From assembly GCA_020354435.1 (NCBI GenBank), contig CP070646.1:1955365-2002175 (forward strand): a stretch of DNA of 46,811 nt, given 5' to 3'. The notes under the pieces were generated by a model. It ran no database searches. It saw nothing but the letters and a program-made list of their open reading frames with translations, and was not told where the DNA came from. This DNA comes from Gammaproteobacteria bacterium. Lineage in GTDB: Bacteria; Pseudomonadota; Gammaproteobacteria; GCA-001735895. Of this stretch, positions 35,018 to 46,518 are shown piece by piece. The number at the start of each line of letters is the position of its first letter. Position 1 is the first letter of the stretch. Position numbers and translations under genes: made by a program.

Positions 35018-36883
35018 ATGACCTCAATGCGAAAACTGACAGCTATATTCTACGCCGATGTCGCCGGATATAGCCGCCTGACCGGCAGTGATGAACTGGG
35101 CACGCATCACACTGTCATGGACCTGCTCGACCACGCGCAAAATATCATTCAACAGGAAAACGGCAGTGTTTTGCGCTATGCCGGCGACGCGATTCTGGCC
35201 GAGTTCTCGAGCGTGGTTTCGTGCGTAAGTGCCGCAATCAGCATTCAGAAGGAGTTGGCCGCGCGTAATCGGGATGTACCCGAAGATCGCAAGGCCCGCC
35301 TCAGGATTGGAATTAACCTTGGCGAAGTAATCGAGGACCGCGGGGAGATCTATGGTGACGGGGTAAATATTGCCGCCCGGCTGGAAGCCTTGGCTCCGCC
35401 CGGAGGCATTTGCATCACGAGCCAGGTTGCCGAACAGGTTGCCGGCAAACTGGAAGTTTCCTTTGCCAATGCCGGCCGGCATAAGCTCAAGAATATTTCC
35501 AAGCCCGTGGAAATCTGGTGCTGGCCCACCGAATACGCCCGAAAACTGATGCGCCAGGCATCCGACTGGCGAAAAAAATCCGCCCTGGCGATAGCAGCTG
35601 CTGCCATCTTGCTAGCCCTGGGAGGCGTGTTCTTTCGGAGTGGCAACGACGCTTTACCGCCTTCCGGACCCAGGATTGCGGTCATTCCGTTCGCAAATCT
35701 TTCGGATGATCCGGAGGACCTGTTTTTCAGTGACGGTCTGACCAAAGACATCAACGCCCATCTGTCGAAGTTTTCCAACCTGTTCGTCATTGCGCCCAGT
35801 TCCGTCAGGGGTTTTGGCAAGGCGCCCGAATGTGAAGCAATAAGCGAAGAACTCGAGGTCGACTACATCCTCGAAGGTACCGTCCGCCGCTCGCAGGAAC
35901 GCATTCGGGTGACGACCACGTTCACCGATGCAAAGACCTGCCGCCAGCTGGATGCGCCGGGGCCCTTCGACCGGGACCTGGATGCCGCCAACGTACTCGA
36001 CGTCCAGCTGGAAATTGCGAAAAAAGTCGTGGCGCAGATCGGCTCGGCCGATGCGCCCCTGTTCAATGCCAAGGTGCAGAACGAGATTCGTCGCAAGGCA
36101 GCCGACAAGCTCGAGGCATATGAATGTGTGCTGCTCTCCTACTGGTTTTATGAAACCTTTGAATCCGATCGTCATCGACGCTCAAGAGCCTGTCTCGAAC
36201 ACGCGGTGGAAATCGATCCCGACTACTCGCTGGCCTGGTCCAGGCTGGCATCCAGTTACAATGAAAGCAGGAAATATGCTATCGACACGCCGGAAAACTG
36301 GGCTGAACTTTCGCGCCAGGCAGCTAATAAGGCAATCGCGCTCGACCCGGACAATGCCAATGCTTATTACGCGCTGGCCATCCTGACACAAATGACCAGC
36401 CAGGATTTCGTCGAATTCGAAAACTTTTCGGACAAGGCGATCAGTTTAAATCCAAACGACGCCTTCGTACTGGCCGACCTGGGTACCTGGATGGGATATG
36501 CCGGTCAATGGGACAAGGCCAGGGACTGGGTCTCCAGGTCAATGCAACTCAACCCGAAACACCAGAGCTGGCTGTGGCAAACCTGGCACCTGTATCATTT
36601 TCTCAACGGAGAATTCGAAAAATCCCGCGACATGGCGTTAAAAATGAACCTGCCGGACAATTACATGGTTCAGGCCAGCCTGGCCGCCGCCTACGCCATG
36701 AATGGCGAACAGGAAAAAGCGGCAAAGACGTTGGCGCAGGTGCTGGAGTTGCGACCGAATTATGCCCAGGACCCGCGTGCGCCCTTCCGTGCCCGTGGAA
36801 TGCCGGTGGAACTGGTCGAGGGCATTATGAATGGATTAAGCAAGGCGGGACTCGAGGTCGAACCCGATGCGCCCGAAGAATAA
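35018..36883 (+). CDS. class III adenylate/guanylate cyclase with TolB-like and TPR domains
   Basis: A 621-aa protein in three parts. The first is a cytosolic class III cyclase domain (1-170) with metal aspartates in FYADVAGYS (D14) and RYAGDAILAEF (D57) and the transition-state pair in GDGVNIAARLE (N117, R121), so it looks active. A membrane helix follows (about 188-206). Next is a TolB/FlgO-like domain (about 217-345; IAVIPFANLS and LEGTVRRS), then TPR-like repeats (about 385-600), outside the membrane. It probably makes cAMP in response to an envelope signal, with Crp in this window the obvious receiver. It converges on pyk with a 14-base gap. An alternative start is Met4. Confidence 0.9.
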   Translation: MTSMRKLTAIFYADVAGYSRLTGSDELGTHHTVMDLLDHAQNIIQQENGSVLRYAGDAILAEFSSVVSCVSAAISIQKELAARNRDVPEDRKARLRIGINLGEVIEDRGEIYGDGVNIAARLEALAPPGGICITSQVAEQVAGKLEVSFANAGRHKLKNISKPVEIWCWPTEYARKLMRQASDWRKKSALAIAAAAILLALGGVFFRSGNDALPPSGPRIAVIPFANLSDDPEDLFFSDGLTKDINAHLSKFSNLFVIAPSSVRGFGKAPECEAISEELEVDYILEGTVRRSQERIRVTTTFTDAKTCRQLDAPGPFDRDLDAANVLDVQLEIAKKVVAQIGSADAPLFNAKVQNEIRRKAADKLEAYECVLLSYWFYETFESDRHRRSRACLEHAVEIDPDYSLAWSRLASSYNESRKYAIDTPENWAELSRQAANKAIALDPDNANAYYALAILTQMTSQDFVEFENFSDKAISLNPNDAFVLADLGTWMGYAGQWDKARDWVSRSMQLNPKHQSWLWQTWHLYHFLNGEFEKSRDMALKMNLPDNYMVQASLAAAYAMNGEQEKAAKTLAQVLELRPNYAQDPRAPFRARGMPVELVEGIMNGLSKAGLEVEPDAPEE

Positions 36884-36897
36884 GAGATCACAAATTA

Positions 36898-38361
36898 TCA
36901 GGCGATAAAGTCCGGCATGTTGCCGACCTCGACGATTTTCATCGCGTTGGTACCGCCACCGGTGCCCATCAGGTCGCCCTTGGTGATGATGACCAGGTCA
37001 CCGTCGGCGATTGTTCCGGCTTTTTTCATCAGCTCGACCGCTTCCATGTTAGCCTCCGCGTGGTTGGTGTGAATAGTCGGGAAGTAAACCGGAAACACGC
37101 CGCGGTAAAGGTTGACCTTGCGATTGGTCGATTCGTGTCGTGAGAGCGCGTAAATCGGAATGCCGGAGCTGATGCGCGACATCCACAACGAGGTCGAGCC
37201 GGACTCGGTCAGGGTCGCAATCGCGCGCACCTTGAGGTGATTAGCGGTATACATCGCCGCCATCGCGATGGCCTCGTCGACGCGGTTGAAGGTATCGTCG
37301 ATGCGGTGACGCGACTTGATCGCGCGCGCGTGCTGTTCGGCGTTATGACAAATTTCGGACATTGCGCGCACGGTCGCGCTCGGGTAAGCCCCGGTTGCGG
37401 TCTCGGCGGACAGCATAACCGCATCGGTACCGTCGAGCACGGCGTTGGCGACGTCGAATACCTCGGCCCGGGTCGGAATCGGGTTGTCGCGCATCGATTC
37501 CATCATTTGCGTGGCGGTGATGACAACGCAATTCAGGTCGCGCGCCTGGCGAATGATTTCCTTTTGTACCGACGGCAGCTTGGCGTCGCCGATTTCGACA
37601 CCGAGATCACCGCGTGCAATCATGATTGCATCCGAGGCCTCGATTATTTCCCTGAGATTGTCGAGCGCTTCGGCACGCTCGATCTTGGCGCACAGTCCCG
37701 CCTGGCTGCCCTCGGCTTCGAGCAGCTTTCGCGCCTGCACGATATCCGCGGCATTACGCGGAAAGGATACGGCGAGATAATCGGCATCGATCATGGCCGC
37801 GGTTTTGATGTCGGCCTTGTCTTTCTCGGTCAGCACTTCCGCGGTCAGGCCACCGCCCTTGAGATTAATACCCTTGTTGTCGGAGAGCACCCCACCAACC
37901 TGCACGCTACAATTGATGCGCGGCCCGTCGACCTCTTCGACCTCGAGCACAATACGGCCGTCGTCGAGCACCAGGACATCACCGCTTTTAACGTCCTGCG
38001 GCAGTTTCTTGTAGGTTACGCCGACCCTTTGCTGGTCTCCCGCACCATCGGCGCACTCGGTATCGAGGCAAAAACGGTCACCGACAGCGAGTTCAACCGC
38101 GCCGTCGGTGAATTTTTCGACGCGGATCTTGGGTCCCTGCAAATCCGCCAGGATCGCGAGAAAGCGGTTATTCTCCCGGCCGACACGGCGCACCCGCTCG
38201 GCACGCGCCTTGTGTTCTGCGGCAGTACCGTGAGAAAAATTCAGGCGCACGACATCGACACCAGCCTTGATCAGGCTGTCGATGGCGGTATCGGATTCGG
38301 TTGCCGGCCCGAGGGTCGCGACAATCTTGGTCCTACGCGGTACTGCCCTCATATTCTTCAT
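36898..38361 (-). CDS. pyk: pyruvate kinase
   Basis: Last glycolytic step, PEP plus ADP to pyruvate plus ATP. The 487-aa protein has the start [48 protein letters not shown] and ATQMMESM. The C-terminal allosteric domain (about 345-475) is complete. The first 20-29 bases overlap the pgk 3' end. The start could be Met1 (38361) or Met4 (38352); the latter has better spacing to GAGG. It is last in the tkt-gap-pgk-pyk operon. Confidence 0.95.
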   Translation of the reverse strand: MKNMRAVPRRTKIVATLGPATESDTAIDSLIKAGVDVVRLNFSHGTAAEHKARAERVRRVGRENNRFLAILADLQGPKIRVEKFTDGAVELAVGDRFCLDTECADGAGDQQRVGVTYKKLPQDVKSGDVLVLDDGRIVLEVEEVDGPRINCSVQVGGVLSDNKGINLKGGGLTAEVLTEKDKADIKTAAMIDADYLAVSFPRNAADIVQARKLLEAEGSQAGLCAKIERAEALDNLREIIEASDAIMIARGDLGVEIGDAKLPSVQKEIIRQARDLNCVVITATQMMESMRDNPIPTRAEVFDVANAVLDGTDAVMLSAETATGAYPSATVRAMSEICHNAEQHARAIKSRHRIDDTFNRVDEAIAMAAMYTANHLKVRAIATLTESGSTSLWMSRISSGIPIYALSRHESTNRKVNLYRGVFPVYFPTIHTNHAEANMEAVELMKKAGTIADGDLVIITKGDLMGTGGGTNAMKIVEVGNMPDFIA

Positions 38362-39532
38362 ACCTCTGTTCCAGCATGGCTACGGCCGGTAATTTTTTAC
38401 CCTCCAGGAACTCGAGGAAAGCACCACCGCCGGTAGAAATATACGAAATCTGATCGGAGATCCCGTACTTGTCGACCGCGGCCAGTGTATCACCACCACC
38501 GGCGATCGAAAACGCCGGTGACGCGGCGATGGCTTCGGACAAAACCCGGGTACCTTCGCCAAACTGATCGAACTCGAATACGCCCACCGGACCATTCCAT
38601 ACGATAGTCGCGGCTTGCTGCATGATGGTTGCGAACCGGGCCGCGGTCTCGGGACCGATATCGAATATCATATCGTCGTCCTCGACCTCGGATACGGCTT
38701 TGACCTCGGCGCTGGCCGATTCAGAAAACTCCTTGCCGCAGACGACGTCGGTCGGAATCGGTATATCGCCACCCCTGGTGCGGGCCTGCTCGACCAGCCG
38801 TTGTGCTTCCGGGATCAGGTCGGTTTCGACCAGCGACTTGCCGACGTTGTACCCGGCCGCGGCGATAAAGGTATTGGCGATACCGCCACCCGGGATCAAT
38901 TGATCGACGATGCTCGCCAGCGAATCGAGCACGGTCAGCTTGGTCGACACCTTGGAACCACCGACGATGGCGACCATGGGACTTGCCGGATTGTCCAGGG
39001 CCTTCCCCAGCGCATCGAGCTCGGCTGCCAGCAGCGGCCCGGCGCAGGCCACCGGCGCGTACTGGCCGGCGCCATGGGTCGAAGCCTGGGCCCGATGCGC
39101 CGTACCGAAGGCGTCCATCACGTAGATGTCGCACAATGCGGCATATTGCCGTGACAGGGCTTCGTCATTGGCCTTCTCGCCAGGATTGAAACGCACGTTC
39201 TCCAGTAAAACGACGTCGCCGTCGGCCATCGAAGGCGCCTGTTCGAGATAGTCGCTGACCAGCGGCACCGGCTTGCCGAGCGCCTCGCAGAGATAATCGG
39301 CCACCGGCTGCAGCGAGAACTGCGCTTCCGGCCGGCCTTCCTCGGGCCGGCCCAGATGCGACATGATCATCAGGCGCGCACCGGCGTCGATGCAATGCTG
39401 AATCGCCGGCAGCGAAGCCTTGATGCGCTGATCGCTGGTGACAATACCGTCCTTGACCGGGACGTTCAGATCCTGGCGGATCAATACCCGTTTACCGGCC
39501 AGGTCGAGGCCGGTCATTTCCAGTACTGGCAT
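38333..39532 (-). CDS. pgk: phosphoglycerate kinase
   Basis: Transfers phosphate between 1,3-bisphosphoglycerate and ADP. The 399-aa protein shows [16 protein letters not shown] (14-29), [34 protein letters not shown] and the C-terminal [13 protein letters not shown]. It follows gap by 11 bases and overlaps pyk. Confidence 0.97.
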   Translation of the reverse strand: MPVLEMTGLDLAGKRVLIRQDLNVPVKDGIVTSDQRIKASLPAIQHCIDAGARLMIMSHLGRPEEGRPEAQFSLQPVADYLCEALGKPVPLVSDYLEQAPSMADGDVVLLENVRFNPGEKANDEALSRQYAALCDIYVMDAFGTAHRAQASTHGAGQYAPVACAGPLLAAELDALGKALDNPASPMVAIVGGSKVSTKLTVLDSLASIVDQLIPGGGIANTFIAAAGYNVGKSLVETDLIPEAQRLVEQARTRGGDIPIPTDVVCGKEFSESASAEVKAVSEVEDDDMIFDIGPETAARFATIMQQAATIVWNGPVGVFEFDQFGEGTRVLSEAIAASPAFSIAGGGDTLAAVDKYGISDQISYISTGGGAFLEFLEGKKLPAVAMLEQRYEEYEGSTA

Positions 39533-39543
39533 AGGACGATTTC

Positions 39544-40557
<1,014 letters not shown>

Positions 40558-40564
40558 TTAAAAA

Positions 40565-42565
40565 TCAATCAATTCCCAAAAGTCCATTGACCGCTTCCAC
40601 CACCTTGCTGACGGTGAAGCCGAAATAAGCAAACAATTCTTTCGCCGGGGCCGACTCGCCAAAGGTATCGATACCGATGATGATGCCGTCCGAACCGACA
40701 TATTTGTACCAGCCCTCGGTAACCGCGGCCTCGACCGCGATGCGCGCGCTAATCCCCGGCGGCAGCACTTCATCCTTGTAGTCCTGCGGCTGACGGTCGA
40801 ACACCGATGTGCTCGGCATCGAAACCACGCGAATGTTCTGCTTCTCGAGCGCTTCGGATTCGCAGGCAGCCATTACCAGCTCGACTTCCGATCCGGTCGC
40901 AATAATAATGACGTCAGGGATGCCGGCGCAGTCACGCAGGATGTAGCCGCCGCGTTTGATCGCATCGATCTGCTCGGGGCTGCGCGACTGATACTTGAGA
41001 CCCTGGCGCGAGAATACCAGGCAGCTCGGGCCGTCGCGATGTTCGATCGCAGCCTTCCAGCAAACAGCGGTTTCGACCGTATCGCAGGGACGCCACACTT
41101 GCATATTCGGAATCATGCGCAGCGTCGGGATTTGCTCGACAGCCTGGTGCGTCGGGCCGTCTTCACCGAGGCCGATCGAATCGTGGGTATAGACGAAGAT
41201 ACTCTGGATTTTCATCAGCGCCGCCATGCGCAAGGCGTTGCGCGCGTACTCGGAAAACACCAGGAAGGTAGCACCGAAGGGGATAAAGCCGCCATGCAGC
41301 ACGATTCCATTCATCATCGCCGACATGCCGAACTCGCGCACACCGTAATTGATGTAGTTGGCATCCGGTGACTCGGCTCGCATAGGCCTGTAACCGGACC
41401 ACTCGGTGCCGTTGGAGCCACCCAGGTCGGCGGAACCACCAAACAGCTCGGGCAACAACGGTGAGTAAGCCTCGATCGCCGCCAGCGAAGCCTGGCGCGT
41501 GGCCTTGTCCTCTGCGGTCTCGTCAACCTCGGCGATAAACGCCTGCGACGCCTGTTCCCAGTTTTCAGGCAGTTCACGGTTGATACGGCGTTCGAATTCT
41601 GCCGCCAGTTCCGGATGCTCGGCCCTGTACCCGTCGAACTTCTGCTGCCAGGCGTCTTCCTGCGCCTGACCCCTTTCGCGATGATCCCAGCTCCTGTAAA
41701 CCTGGTCCGGGATGACGAAGGGTTCGTGTTCCCAGTTCAACTCGATGCGCGCCAGCGCGACTTCTTCTTCGCCCAGTGGCGCACCGTGGCAAGCGTGCCC
41801 GCCTGCCTTGTTGGGCGAGCCGAAACCGATGATCGTCTTACAGCAGATCAGCGATGGCTTCGCGGTAATCGCGCGCGCCGCCTCGATCGCGATCTTGATT
41901 TCGTCGGCATTGTGGCCGTCGACCTCGACCACGTGCCAACCGTAAGCCTCGAAACGTTTTGGCGTATCGTCGAGAAACCAGTCCTCGACCTTGCCGTCGA
42001 TCGAAATGCCGTTGTCGTCCCAGAACGCGATCAGCTTGCCCAGCCCGAGGGTGCCCGCGAGCGAGCAGGATTCGTGGGAAATACCTTCCATCATGCAGCC
42101 ATCGCCGAGGAAAACATAGGTGAAATGATCGACGATATCGAAGTCGTCGCGGTTGAATTCTGCCGCCAGCGCGCGCTCGGCAATGGCCATGCCGACGGCA
42201 TTGCTGATGCCCTGCCCGAGCGGACCGGTGGTGGTCTCGATACCGGGTGCGTAGCCATACTCGGGATGCCCCGGTGTCTTCGAATGCAGTTGGCGAAAGT
42301 TTTTCAGGTCCTCGATGGTGACATCGTAGCCGGTCAGGTGCAGCACCGAGTAAGGCAGCATCGAGCCATGCCCGTTCGACATGACAAAACGATCGCGGTC
42401 GCTCCACTCCGGGTTTGCCGGATTGTGACGCATAAAGTCGTTGTAAAGGACTTCGGCTATATCCGCCATCCCCATGGGCGCCCCCGGATGGCCGGAATTG
42501 GCTCTCTGCACGGCATCCATGCTGAGAACCCGAATCGCGTTGGCAAGCATTTTACGAGATGACAT
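40565..42565 (-). CDS. tkt: transketolase
   Basis: ThDP-dependent two-carbon transfer in the pentose phosphate pathway or Calvin cycle. The 666-aa protein starts with [18 protein letters not shown] (21-38). It has [14 protein letters not shown], the ThDP motif [18 protein letters not shown] through the WDDN segment, and [12 protein letters not shown] in the pyrimidine domain. GGGGG at about 42572-42576 serves as ribosome binding site. It is the first gene of tkt-gap-pgk-pyk and divergent from metK. Confidence 0.97.
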   Translation of the reverse strand: MSSRKMLANAIRVLSMDAVQRANSGHPGAPMGMADIAEVLYNDFMRHNPANPEWSDRDRFVMSNGHGSMLPYSVLHLTGYDVTIEDLKNFRQLHSKTPGHPEYGYAPGIETTTGPLGQGISNAVGMAIAERALAAEFNRDDFDIVDHFTYVFLGDGCMMEGISHESCSLAGTLGLGKLIAFWDDNGISIDGKVEDWFLDDTPKRFEAYGWHVVEVDGHNADEIKIAIEAARAITAKPSLICCKTIIGFGSPNKAGGHACHGAPLGEEEVALARIELNWEHEPFVIPDQVYRSWDHRERGQAQEDAWQQKFDGYRAEHPELAAEFERRINRELPENWEQASQAFIAEVDETAEDKATRQASLAAIEAYSPLLPELFGGSADLGGSNGTEWSGYRPMRAESPDANYINYGVREFGMSAMMNGIVLHGGFIPFGATFLVFSEYARNALRMAALMKIQSIFVYTHDSIGLGEDGPTHQAVEQIPTLRMIPNMQVWRPCDTVETAVCWKAAIEHRDGPSCLVFSRQGLKYQSRSPEQIDAIKRGGYILRDCAGIPDVIIIATGSEVELVMAACESEALEKQNIRVVSMPSTSVFDRQPQDYKDEVLPPGISARIAVEAAVTEGWYKYVGSDGIIIGIDTFGESAPAKELFAYFGFTVSKVVEAVNGLLGID

Positions 42566-42638
42566 TGATCGCCCCCGAAACCGAAGTTTTTAACATAAGC
42601 TATTGATTAACAATGAGTAATTATGGCCACACATGCTC

Positions 42639-42661
42639 AATTACCGATCCGGCCGGTAATT
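42639..42661. promoter_or_regulatory. perfect inverted repeat upstream of tkt and metK
   Basis: AATTACCG (42639-42646) and CGGTAATT (42654-42661) flank ATCCGGC. It lies 74 bases before tkt and about 190 before metK in the shared 285-base gap. It could be an operator or a short hairpin. A 70-codon frame across this region (42623-42835) is not convincing. Confidence 0.4.
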
Positions 42662-42778
42662 TACATTCACCACTATGTACGACGCGTTCTCGGCAAGGCG
42701 GGCTATTCTCTCGTAAATGCAAAACGACAGCAACTCATAAAAACTTTTATGGGTATCCAGCTTTTATATAGGCATATT

Positions 42779-42817
42779 AATCAAGGCTGTTATTTTGATT
42801 TGTCTTACATATATAAT
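42779..42817 (+). promoter_or_regulatory. candidate metK promoter with overlapping operator
   Basis: A perfect -10 TATAAT (42812-42817) lies 33 bases before the metK ATG. An inverted repeat AATCAA-N10-TTGATT (42779-42784 and 42795-42800) covers the place where the -35 should be, and no strong -35 is present. That arrangement suggests repression by a dimeric regulator. Methionine-cycle regulators of the SahR or SamR kind are possibilities, but I cannot match a known motif with confidence. Confidence 0.5.
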
Positions 42818-42850
42818 GCGCCTTTTTTAACCTAAGGGCGGAACAAGCAT

Positions 42851-44017
42851 ATGTCGGGTTCATACATTTTTACTTCCGAGTCGGTCTCAGGCGGTCATCC
42901 GGACAAAATGGCGGATCAGATCTCCGATGCCGTGCTCGATGCCCTGCTGACACAGGATCCACGCTCCCGGGTAGCCTGCGAAACTCTGGTCAAGACGGGC
43001 CTGGTGTTACTGGCCGGCGAGATCACGACCAATGCCGAGGTCGACATGGAAGCGCTGGTGCGCGATACGGTCTGTGAAATCGGTTATGACAATCCGGAAT
43101 GTGGCTTCGATGGCAAGACCTGCGCGGTCCTGACCGGTCTCGGTAAACAGTCCGGCGACATCGCCATGGGCGTCGACGAGGGCGATGACAAGGAACAGGG
43201 CGCCGGCGACCAGGGCCTGATGTTTGGCTATGCCTGCAGCGAAACCGACGTACTGATGCCGGCGCCGATTACCTATGCCCATCGACTGGTTCGCCGCCAG
43301 CACGAAGTCTTCAAGTCGGGCGAACTCGACTGGCTGCAACCCGACGCCAAAAGCCAGGTCACGCTGCGTTACGAACATCATAAGCCGGTTGGCCTCGAGG
43401 CCGTGGTACTGTCAACCCAGCACAAGGAATCGGTCGACATGGCGACGCTGCGCGAAGGCGTGATCGACACCATTTTGAAGCCGATACTGCCCGAAGCCTG
43501 GCTTGCCGAATGCAAAAACGAGAACATTCACGTCAATCCGACCGGCCGTTTCGTTATCGGCGGTCCCGTCGGCGACGCCGGCCTCACCGGACGCAAGATC
43601 ATCGTCGATACCTATGGCGGCATGGCGCGACATGGTGGCGGTGCTTTCTCCGGCAAAGATCCTTCCAAGGTTGACCGCTCGGCTGCCTATGCCGCACGTT
43701 ACGTCGCCAAGAATATCGTCGCCGCCGGTATCGCCGAGCGCTGCGAGATCCAGGTTTCCTATGCCATCGGTGTGGCCGAACCGACTTCCATCAGCATCGA
43801 TACCTTCGGTACCGGTGCGATCGCCGACGAGCGCATCATCCAGCTGATTCGCGATCATTTTGATCTGCGCCCGAAGGGCCTGATCGCGATGCTGGACCTG
43901 CTCCGTCCCATCTATAAGCCGACCGCGGCCTATGGCCATTTCGGGCGCGAGGATCTCGATCTGAGCTGGGAACGCACCGACAAGGCCGAGGCGCTGAAGT
44001 CCGACGCGGGCCTTTAA
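42851..44017 (+). CDS. metK: S-adenosylmethionine synthetase
   Basis: Makes SAM from methionine and ATP. The 388-aa protein has [21 protein letters not shown] (quoted in part; residues about 7-26), the [12 protein letters not shown] motif, the [16 protein letters not shown] phosphate loop and the YAIGVAEP segment. It is followed by an SAH riboswitch and ahcY, so production of SAM and disposal of SAH are neighbours. Confidence 0.98.
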   Translation: MSGSYIFTSESVSGGHPDKMADQISDAVLDALLTQDPRSRVACETLVKTGLVLLAGEITTNAEVDMEALVRDTVCEIGYDNPECGFDGKTCAVLTGLGKQSGDIAMGVDEGDDKEQGAGDQGLMFGYACSETDVLMPAPITYAHRLVRRQHEVFKSGELDWLQPDAKSQVTLRYEHHKPVGLEAVVLSTQHKESVDMATLREGVIDTILKPILPEAWLAECKNENIHVNPTGRFVIGGPVGDAGLTGRKIIVDTYGGMARHGGGAFSGKDPSKVDRSAAYAARYVAKNIVAAGIAERCEIQVSYAIGVAEPTSISIDTFGTGAIADERIIQLIRDHFDLRPKGLIAMLDLLRPIYKPTAAYGHFGREDLDLSWERTDKAEALKSDAGL

Positions 44018-44051
44018 TCCCGGACTGCCGCCCAAGCAGGCCTGATCCAAA

Positions 44052-44079
44052 TTGACAGCCCCGCGTATATAGCTAAACT
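44052..44079 (+). promoter_or_regulatory. candidate promoter for ahcY
   Basis: TTGACA (44052-44057) and TAAACT (44074-44079) are 16 bases apart, giving a start near 44086, just before the riboswitch. A 7-bp hairpin CCCCGCA/TGCGGGG (44088-44105) follows; it may terminate metK or cap the ahcY leader. Confidence 0.5.
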
Positions 44080-44107
44080 ACTCGGTTCCCCGCAACTATG
44101 CGGGGTT

Positions 44108-44270
44108 CTGTGTGCGAGGAGCGCTGCGACAGCACTGCCCGCATACCTAACCAGCGTTCGTCGCGAGTACGGCCCGGCAGGACGTGTATATCGCCGTCCG
44201 CGGTAGAAGGCTGGTGGGGTATGCGGGAACACTGCCAGGCTCGCCCACAGAATGATTCCAACGGCGCTCA
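44108..44270 (+). promoter_or_regulatory. S-adenosylhomocysteine (SAH) riboswitch controlling ahcY
   Basis: The two halves of the SAH aptamer core are present: GAGGAGCGCTGCGAC (44116-44130) and CCAGGCTCG (44235-44243). Stem P1 pairs 44108-44118 with 44240-44250 (11 positions, one mismatch). The pseudoknot pairs GAGCGC (44119-44124) with GCGCTC (44264-44269). SAH riboswitches turn on ahcY when SAH builds up. The insert between the core halves is 104 nt instead of a short loop and folds on CCCGCATACC/GGTATGCGGG (44138-44147, 44218-44227), CCAGC/GCTGG and GGACG/CGTCC. The ahcY SD and AUG follow in an 8-bp hairpin (44270-44277 with 44287-44294). Confidence 0.93.
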
Positions 44271-44292
44271 TAAATAACTCTGGAGATTATTT

Positions 44293-45711
44293 ATGAATGC
44301 AACTCCCCAAGATGTAATCAAACAGGACTTCAAGGTTGCCGACCTTTCGCTGGCCGACTGGGGCCGCAAGGAAATCGCCATTGCCGAGACCGAGATGCCG
44401 GGCCTGGTATCGTTGCGCGGCAAGTACGGTGCCGAGCAACCACTGAAGGGCGCCCGCATCGCCGGTTCCCTGCATATGACCATTCAGACCGCGGTTCTGA
44501 TCGAAACCCTGGTCGCGCTCGGCGCCGAAGTGCGCTGGGCCTCGTGCAACATCTTTTCCACCCAGGATCATGCCGCCGCCGCGATTGCCGATGACGGCAT
44601 ACCGGTATTCGCCGTCAAGGGCGAGTCGCTGGAAGAATACTGGCAATATACCCATCGCATCATGGAATGGCACGACGGCGGTACGCCGAACATGATCCTC
44701 GACGATGGCGGCGACGCGACCATGTTGATCAGCCTCGGCAGCAAGGCGGAGAAAGATATCAGCGTGCTCGACAATCCGGGCAGCGAGGAAGAAACCATTC
44801 TTTTCGCCGCCATCCGCGAGCGTCTGGCCGAATCGCCTGACTGGTACTCGAATATCCTGCAAAATATTCGTGGCGTGACCGAGGAAACCACCACCGGCGT
44901 ACATCGCCTGTACCAGATGCAGGCCAATGGCGAACTGCCGTTCCCGGCCTTCAACGTCAACGATTCGGTGACCAAGTCCAAGTTCGACAACCTCTACGGT
45001 TGCCGCGAGTCGCTGGTCGACGGCATCAAGCGTGCCACCGACGTCATGGTCGCCGGCAAGATTGCACTGGTACTGGGCTATGGCGACGTCGGCAAGGGTT
45101 GCGCGCAATCGCTCAAGGGCCTTGGCGCGACCGTCTGGATCACCGAGATCGATCCTATCTGCGCGCTGCAGGCGGCGATGGAAGGATTCCGCGTGGTCAC
45201 CATGGATGAAGCCTGTTCGCAGGCCGACATCTTCGTAACCGCAACCGGCAACCTCAACGTCATCCGCAAGGACCACATGGAACAGATGAAGGATCAGTCC
45301 ATCGTCTGCAACATCGGCCACTTCGACAATGAAATCCAGGTCGCGGAAATGAAGGGTTACGACTGGGAAAACATCAAGCCCCAGGTCGATCACATCATCT
45401 TCCCCGACGGCCGCCGCATCATTCTGCTGGCCGAGGGTCGGCTGGTTAACCTCGGCTGCGCCACCGGCCACCCGAGTTTCGTCATGTCGAATTCCTTCAC
45501 CAACCAGGTGCTGGCGCAGATGGAAATCTTCTGCAATCCGGGCAAGTACCAGAACGAAGTTTACGTGCTGCCCAAGCACCTCGATGAAGAAGTAGCGCGA
45601 CTGCACCTGGAAAAAATTGGCGCCAAGCTGACAACGCTGAGCCAGGAACAGGCTGACTACATCGGTGTCAAGGTCGAGGGCCCGTACAAGCCCGAAAACT
45701 ACCGCTACTAG
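44293..45711 (+). CDS. ahcY: S-adenosylhomocysteine hydrolase (adenosylhomocysteinase)
   Basis: Splits SAH to homocysteine and adenosine with bound NAD, removing an inhibitor of methyltransferases. The 472-aa protein has [29 protein letters not shown], the NAD-binding [15 protein letters not shown] (about 258-272), [10 protein letters not shown] and the C-terminal KYRY-type tail [12 protein letters not shown] (44282-44285) is its ribosome binding site, within the loop of a start-codon hairpin downstream of the SAH riboswitch. metF, often next, is replaced by rsmE. Confidence 0.98.
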   Translation: MNATPQDVIKQDFKVADLSLADWGRKEIAIAETEMPGLVSLRGKYGAEQPLKGARIAGSLHMTIQTAVLIETLVALGAEVRWASCNIFSTQDHAAAAIADDGIPVFAVKGESLEEYWQYTHRIMEWHDGGTPNMILDDGGDATMLISLGSKAEKDISVLDNPGSEEETILFAAIRERLAESPDWYSNILQNIRGVTEETTTGVHRLYQMQANGELPFPAFNVNDSVTKSKFDNLYGCRESLVDGIKRATDVMVAGKIALVLGYGDVGKGCAQSLKGLGATVWITEIDPICALQAAMEGFRVVTMDEACSQADIFVTATGNLNVIRKDHMEQMKDQSIVCNIGHFDNEIQVAEMKGYDWENIKPQVDHIIFPDGRRIILLAEGRLVNLGCATGHPSFVMSNSFTNQVLAQMEIFCNPGKYQNEVYVLPKHLDEEVARLHLEKIGAKLTTLSQEQADYIGVKVEGPYKPENYRY

Positions 45712-45726
45712 GCCCCGGTTTCGCCG

Positions 45727-46464
45727 ATGCGGACCACCCGCGTATACATCGGCGCCGAGCTTGCCAGCGGGCAGGTGATCGATCTGGACCGGACCCAGTG
45801 TCATTACCTGAAAAACGTGCTGCGCCTGAAACCAGGCGCGGCATTTTTTTTGTTCGACGGCCGCCAGCCAATCGATTACGAAGCCCGGCTCGTTGCCGAC
45901 GGTAAGGCCTTCAGGGCCGAAATCGGAGCGACACATCCACTGGCGACCGAATCGGCACTTCACAGCGAAATCATTCAGGGATTGGGGCGAACCGACCATA
46001 TCGACTGGATGATCCAGAAGTCCACCGAACTCGGCGTTAACCGGATTTCAATATTCAACGCCGAGCGCACCCAGTCACCCCTGAAATCGACAGCGCAGGA
46101 AAAAAAGCTGAACCACTGGCGCGGCGTCGCGATCAGCGCCTGCGAACAATGCGGCCGCGCCGTTTTGCCTGAAATCGTCTTCCACCTTCAGCTTCAACAG
46201 GCAATCAATGAAGCGAAACACGAACTCAAGCTGCTGCTCGATTTCGACGGTGAACCACTCACCGCGGCACTGCGGTCGCCGCTGCCGTCCGTCAGCATCT
46301 TGCTCGGACCGGAAGGCGGTCTCAATGCGCACGAGATCGATATGGCGCAAGAGTCCGGCTTTCGACCCGCAAGTCTGGGACCGCGCGTGCTGCGCATGGA
46401 AACCGCGGCCACCGCGGCGCTCTCGATCATCCAGGCCAGCGCAGGAGATATCGGTCCCGGATAA
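45727..46464 (+). CDS. rsmE: 16S rRNA (uracil1498-N3)-methyltransferase
   Basis: Methylates U1498 of 16S rRNA with SAM using a SPOUT knot. The 245-aa protein starts with RVYIGAELASG and QCHYLKNVLRL. It has DHIDWMIQKSTELGVNRI, the knot motif ILLGPEGGLNAHEID and LRMETAATAAL. It lies 15 bases after ahcY and is probably in the same transcript, which places an SAH-producing enzyme beside the SAH-removing one. Confidence 0.95.
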   Translation: MRTTRVYIGAELASGQVIDLDRTQCHYLKNVLRLKPGAAFFLFDGRQPIDYEARLVADGKAFRAEIGATHPLATESALHSEIIQGLGRTDHIDWMIQKSTELGVNRISIFNAERTQSPLKSTAQEKKLNHWRGVAISACEQCGRAVLPEIVFHLQLQQAINEAKHELKLLLDFDGEPLTAALRSPLPSVSILLGPEGGLNAHEIDMAQESGFRPASLGPRVLRMETAATAALSIIQASAGDIGPG

Positions 46465-46518
46465 GACAGCCGCTGGTTGCTCGGGATATCGGCCTCGGGT
46501 TGGGATTTTTCATTGTTC

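Noticed and set aside
37237..38436. 399-codon frame opposite pyk
   Set aside because: Antisense shadow; the minus strand encodes a full pyruvate kinase.
42623..42835. 70-codon frame between tkt and metK
   Set aside because: It covers the inverted repeats and the metK promoter, lacks a ribosome binding site and has no recognisable features.
44287..45999. 570-codon frame opposite ahcY and rsmE
   Set aside because: Antisense shadow of two conserved genes.
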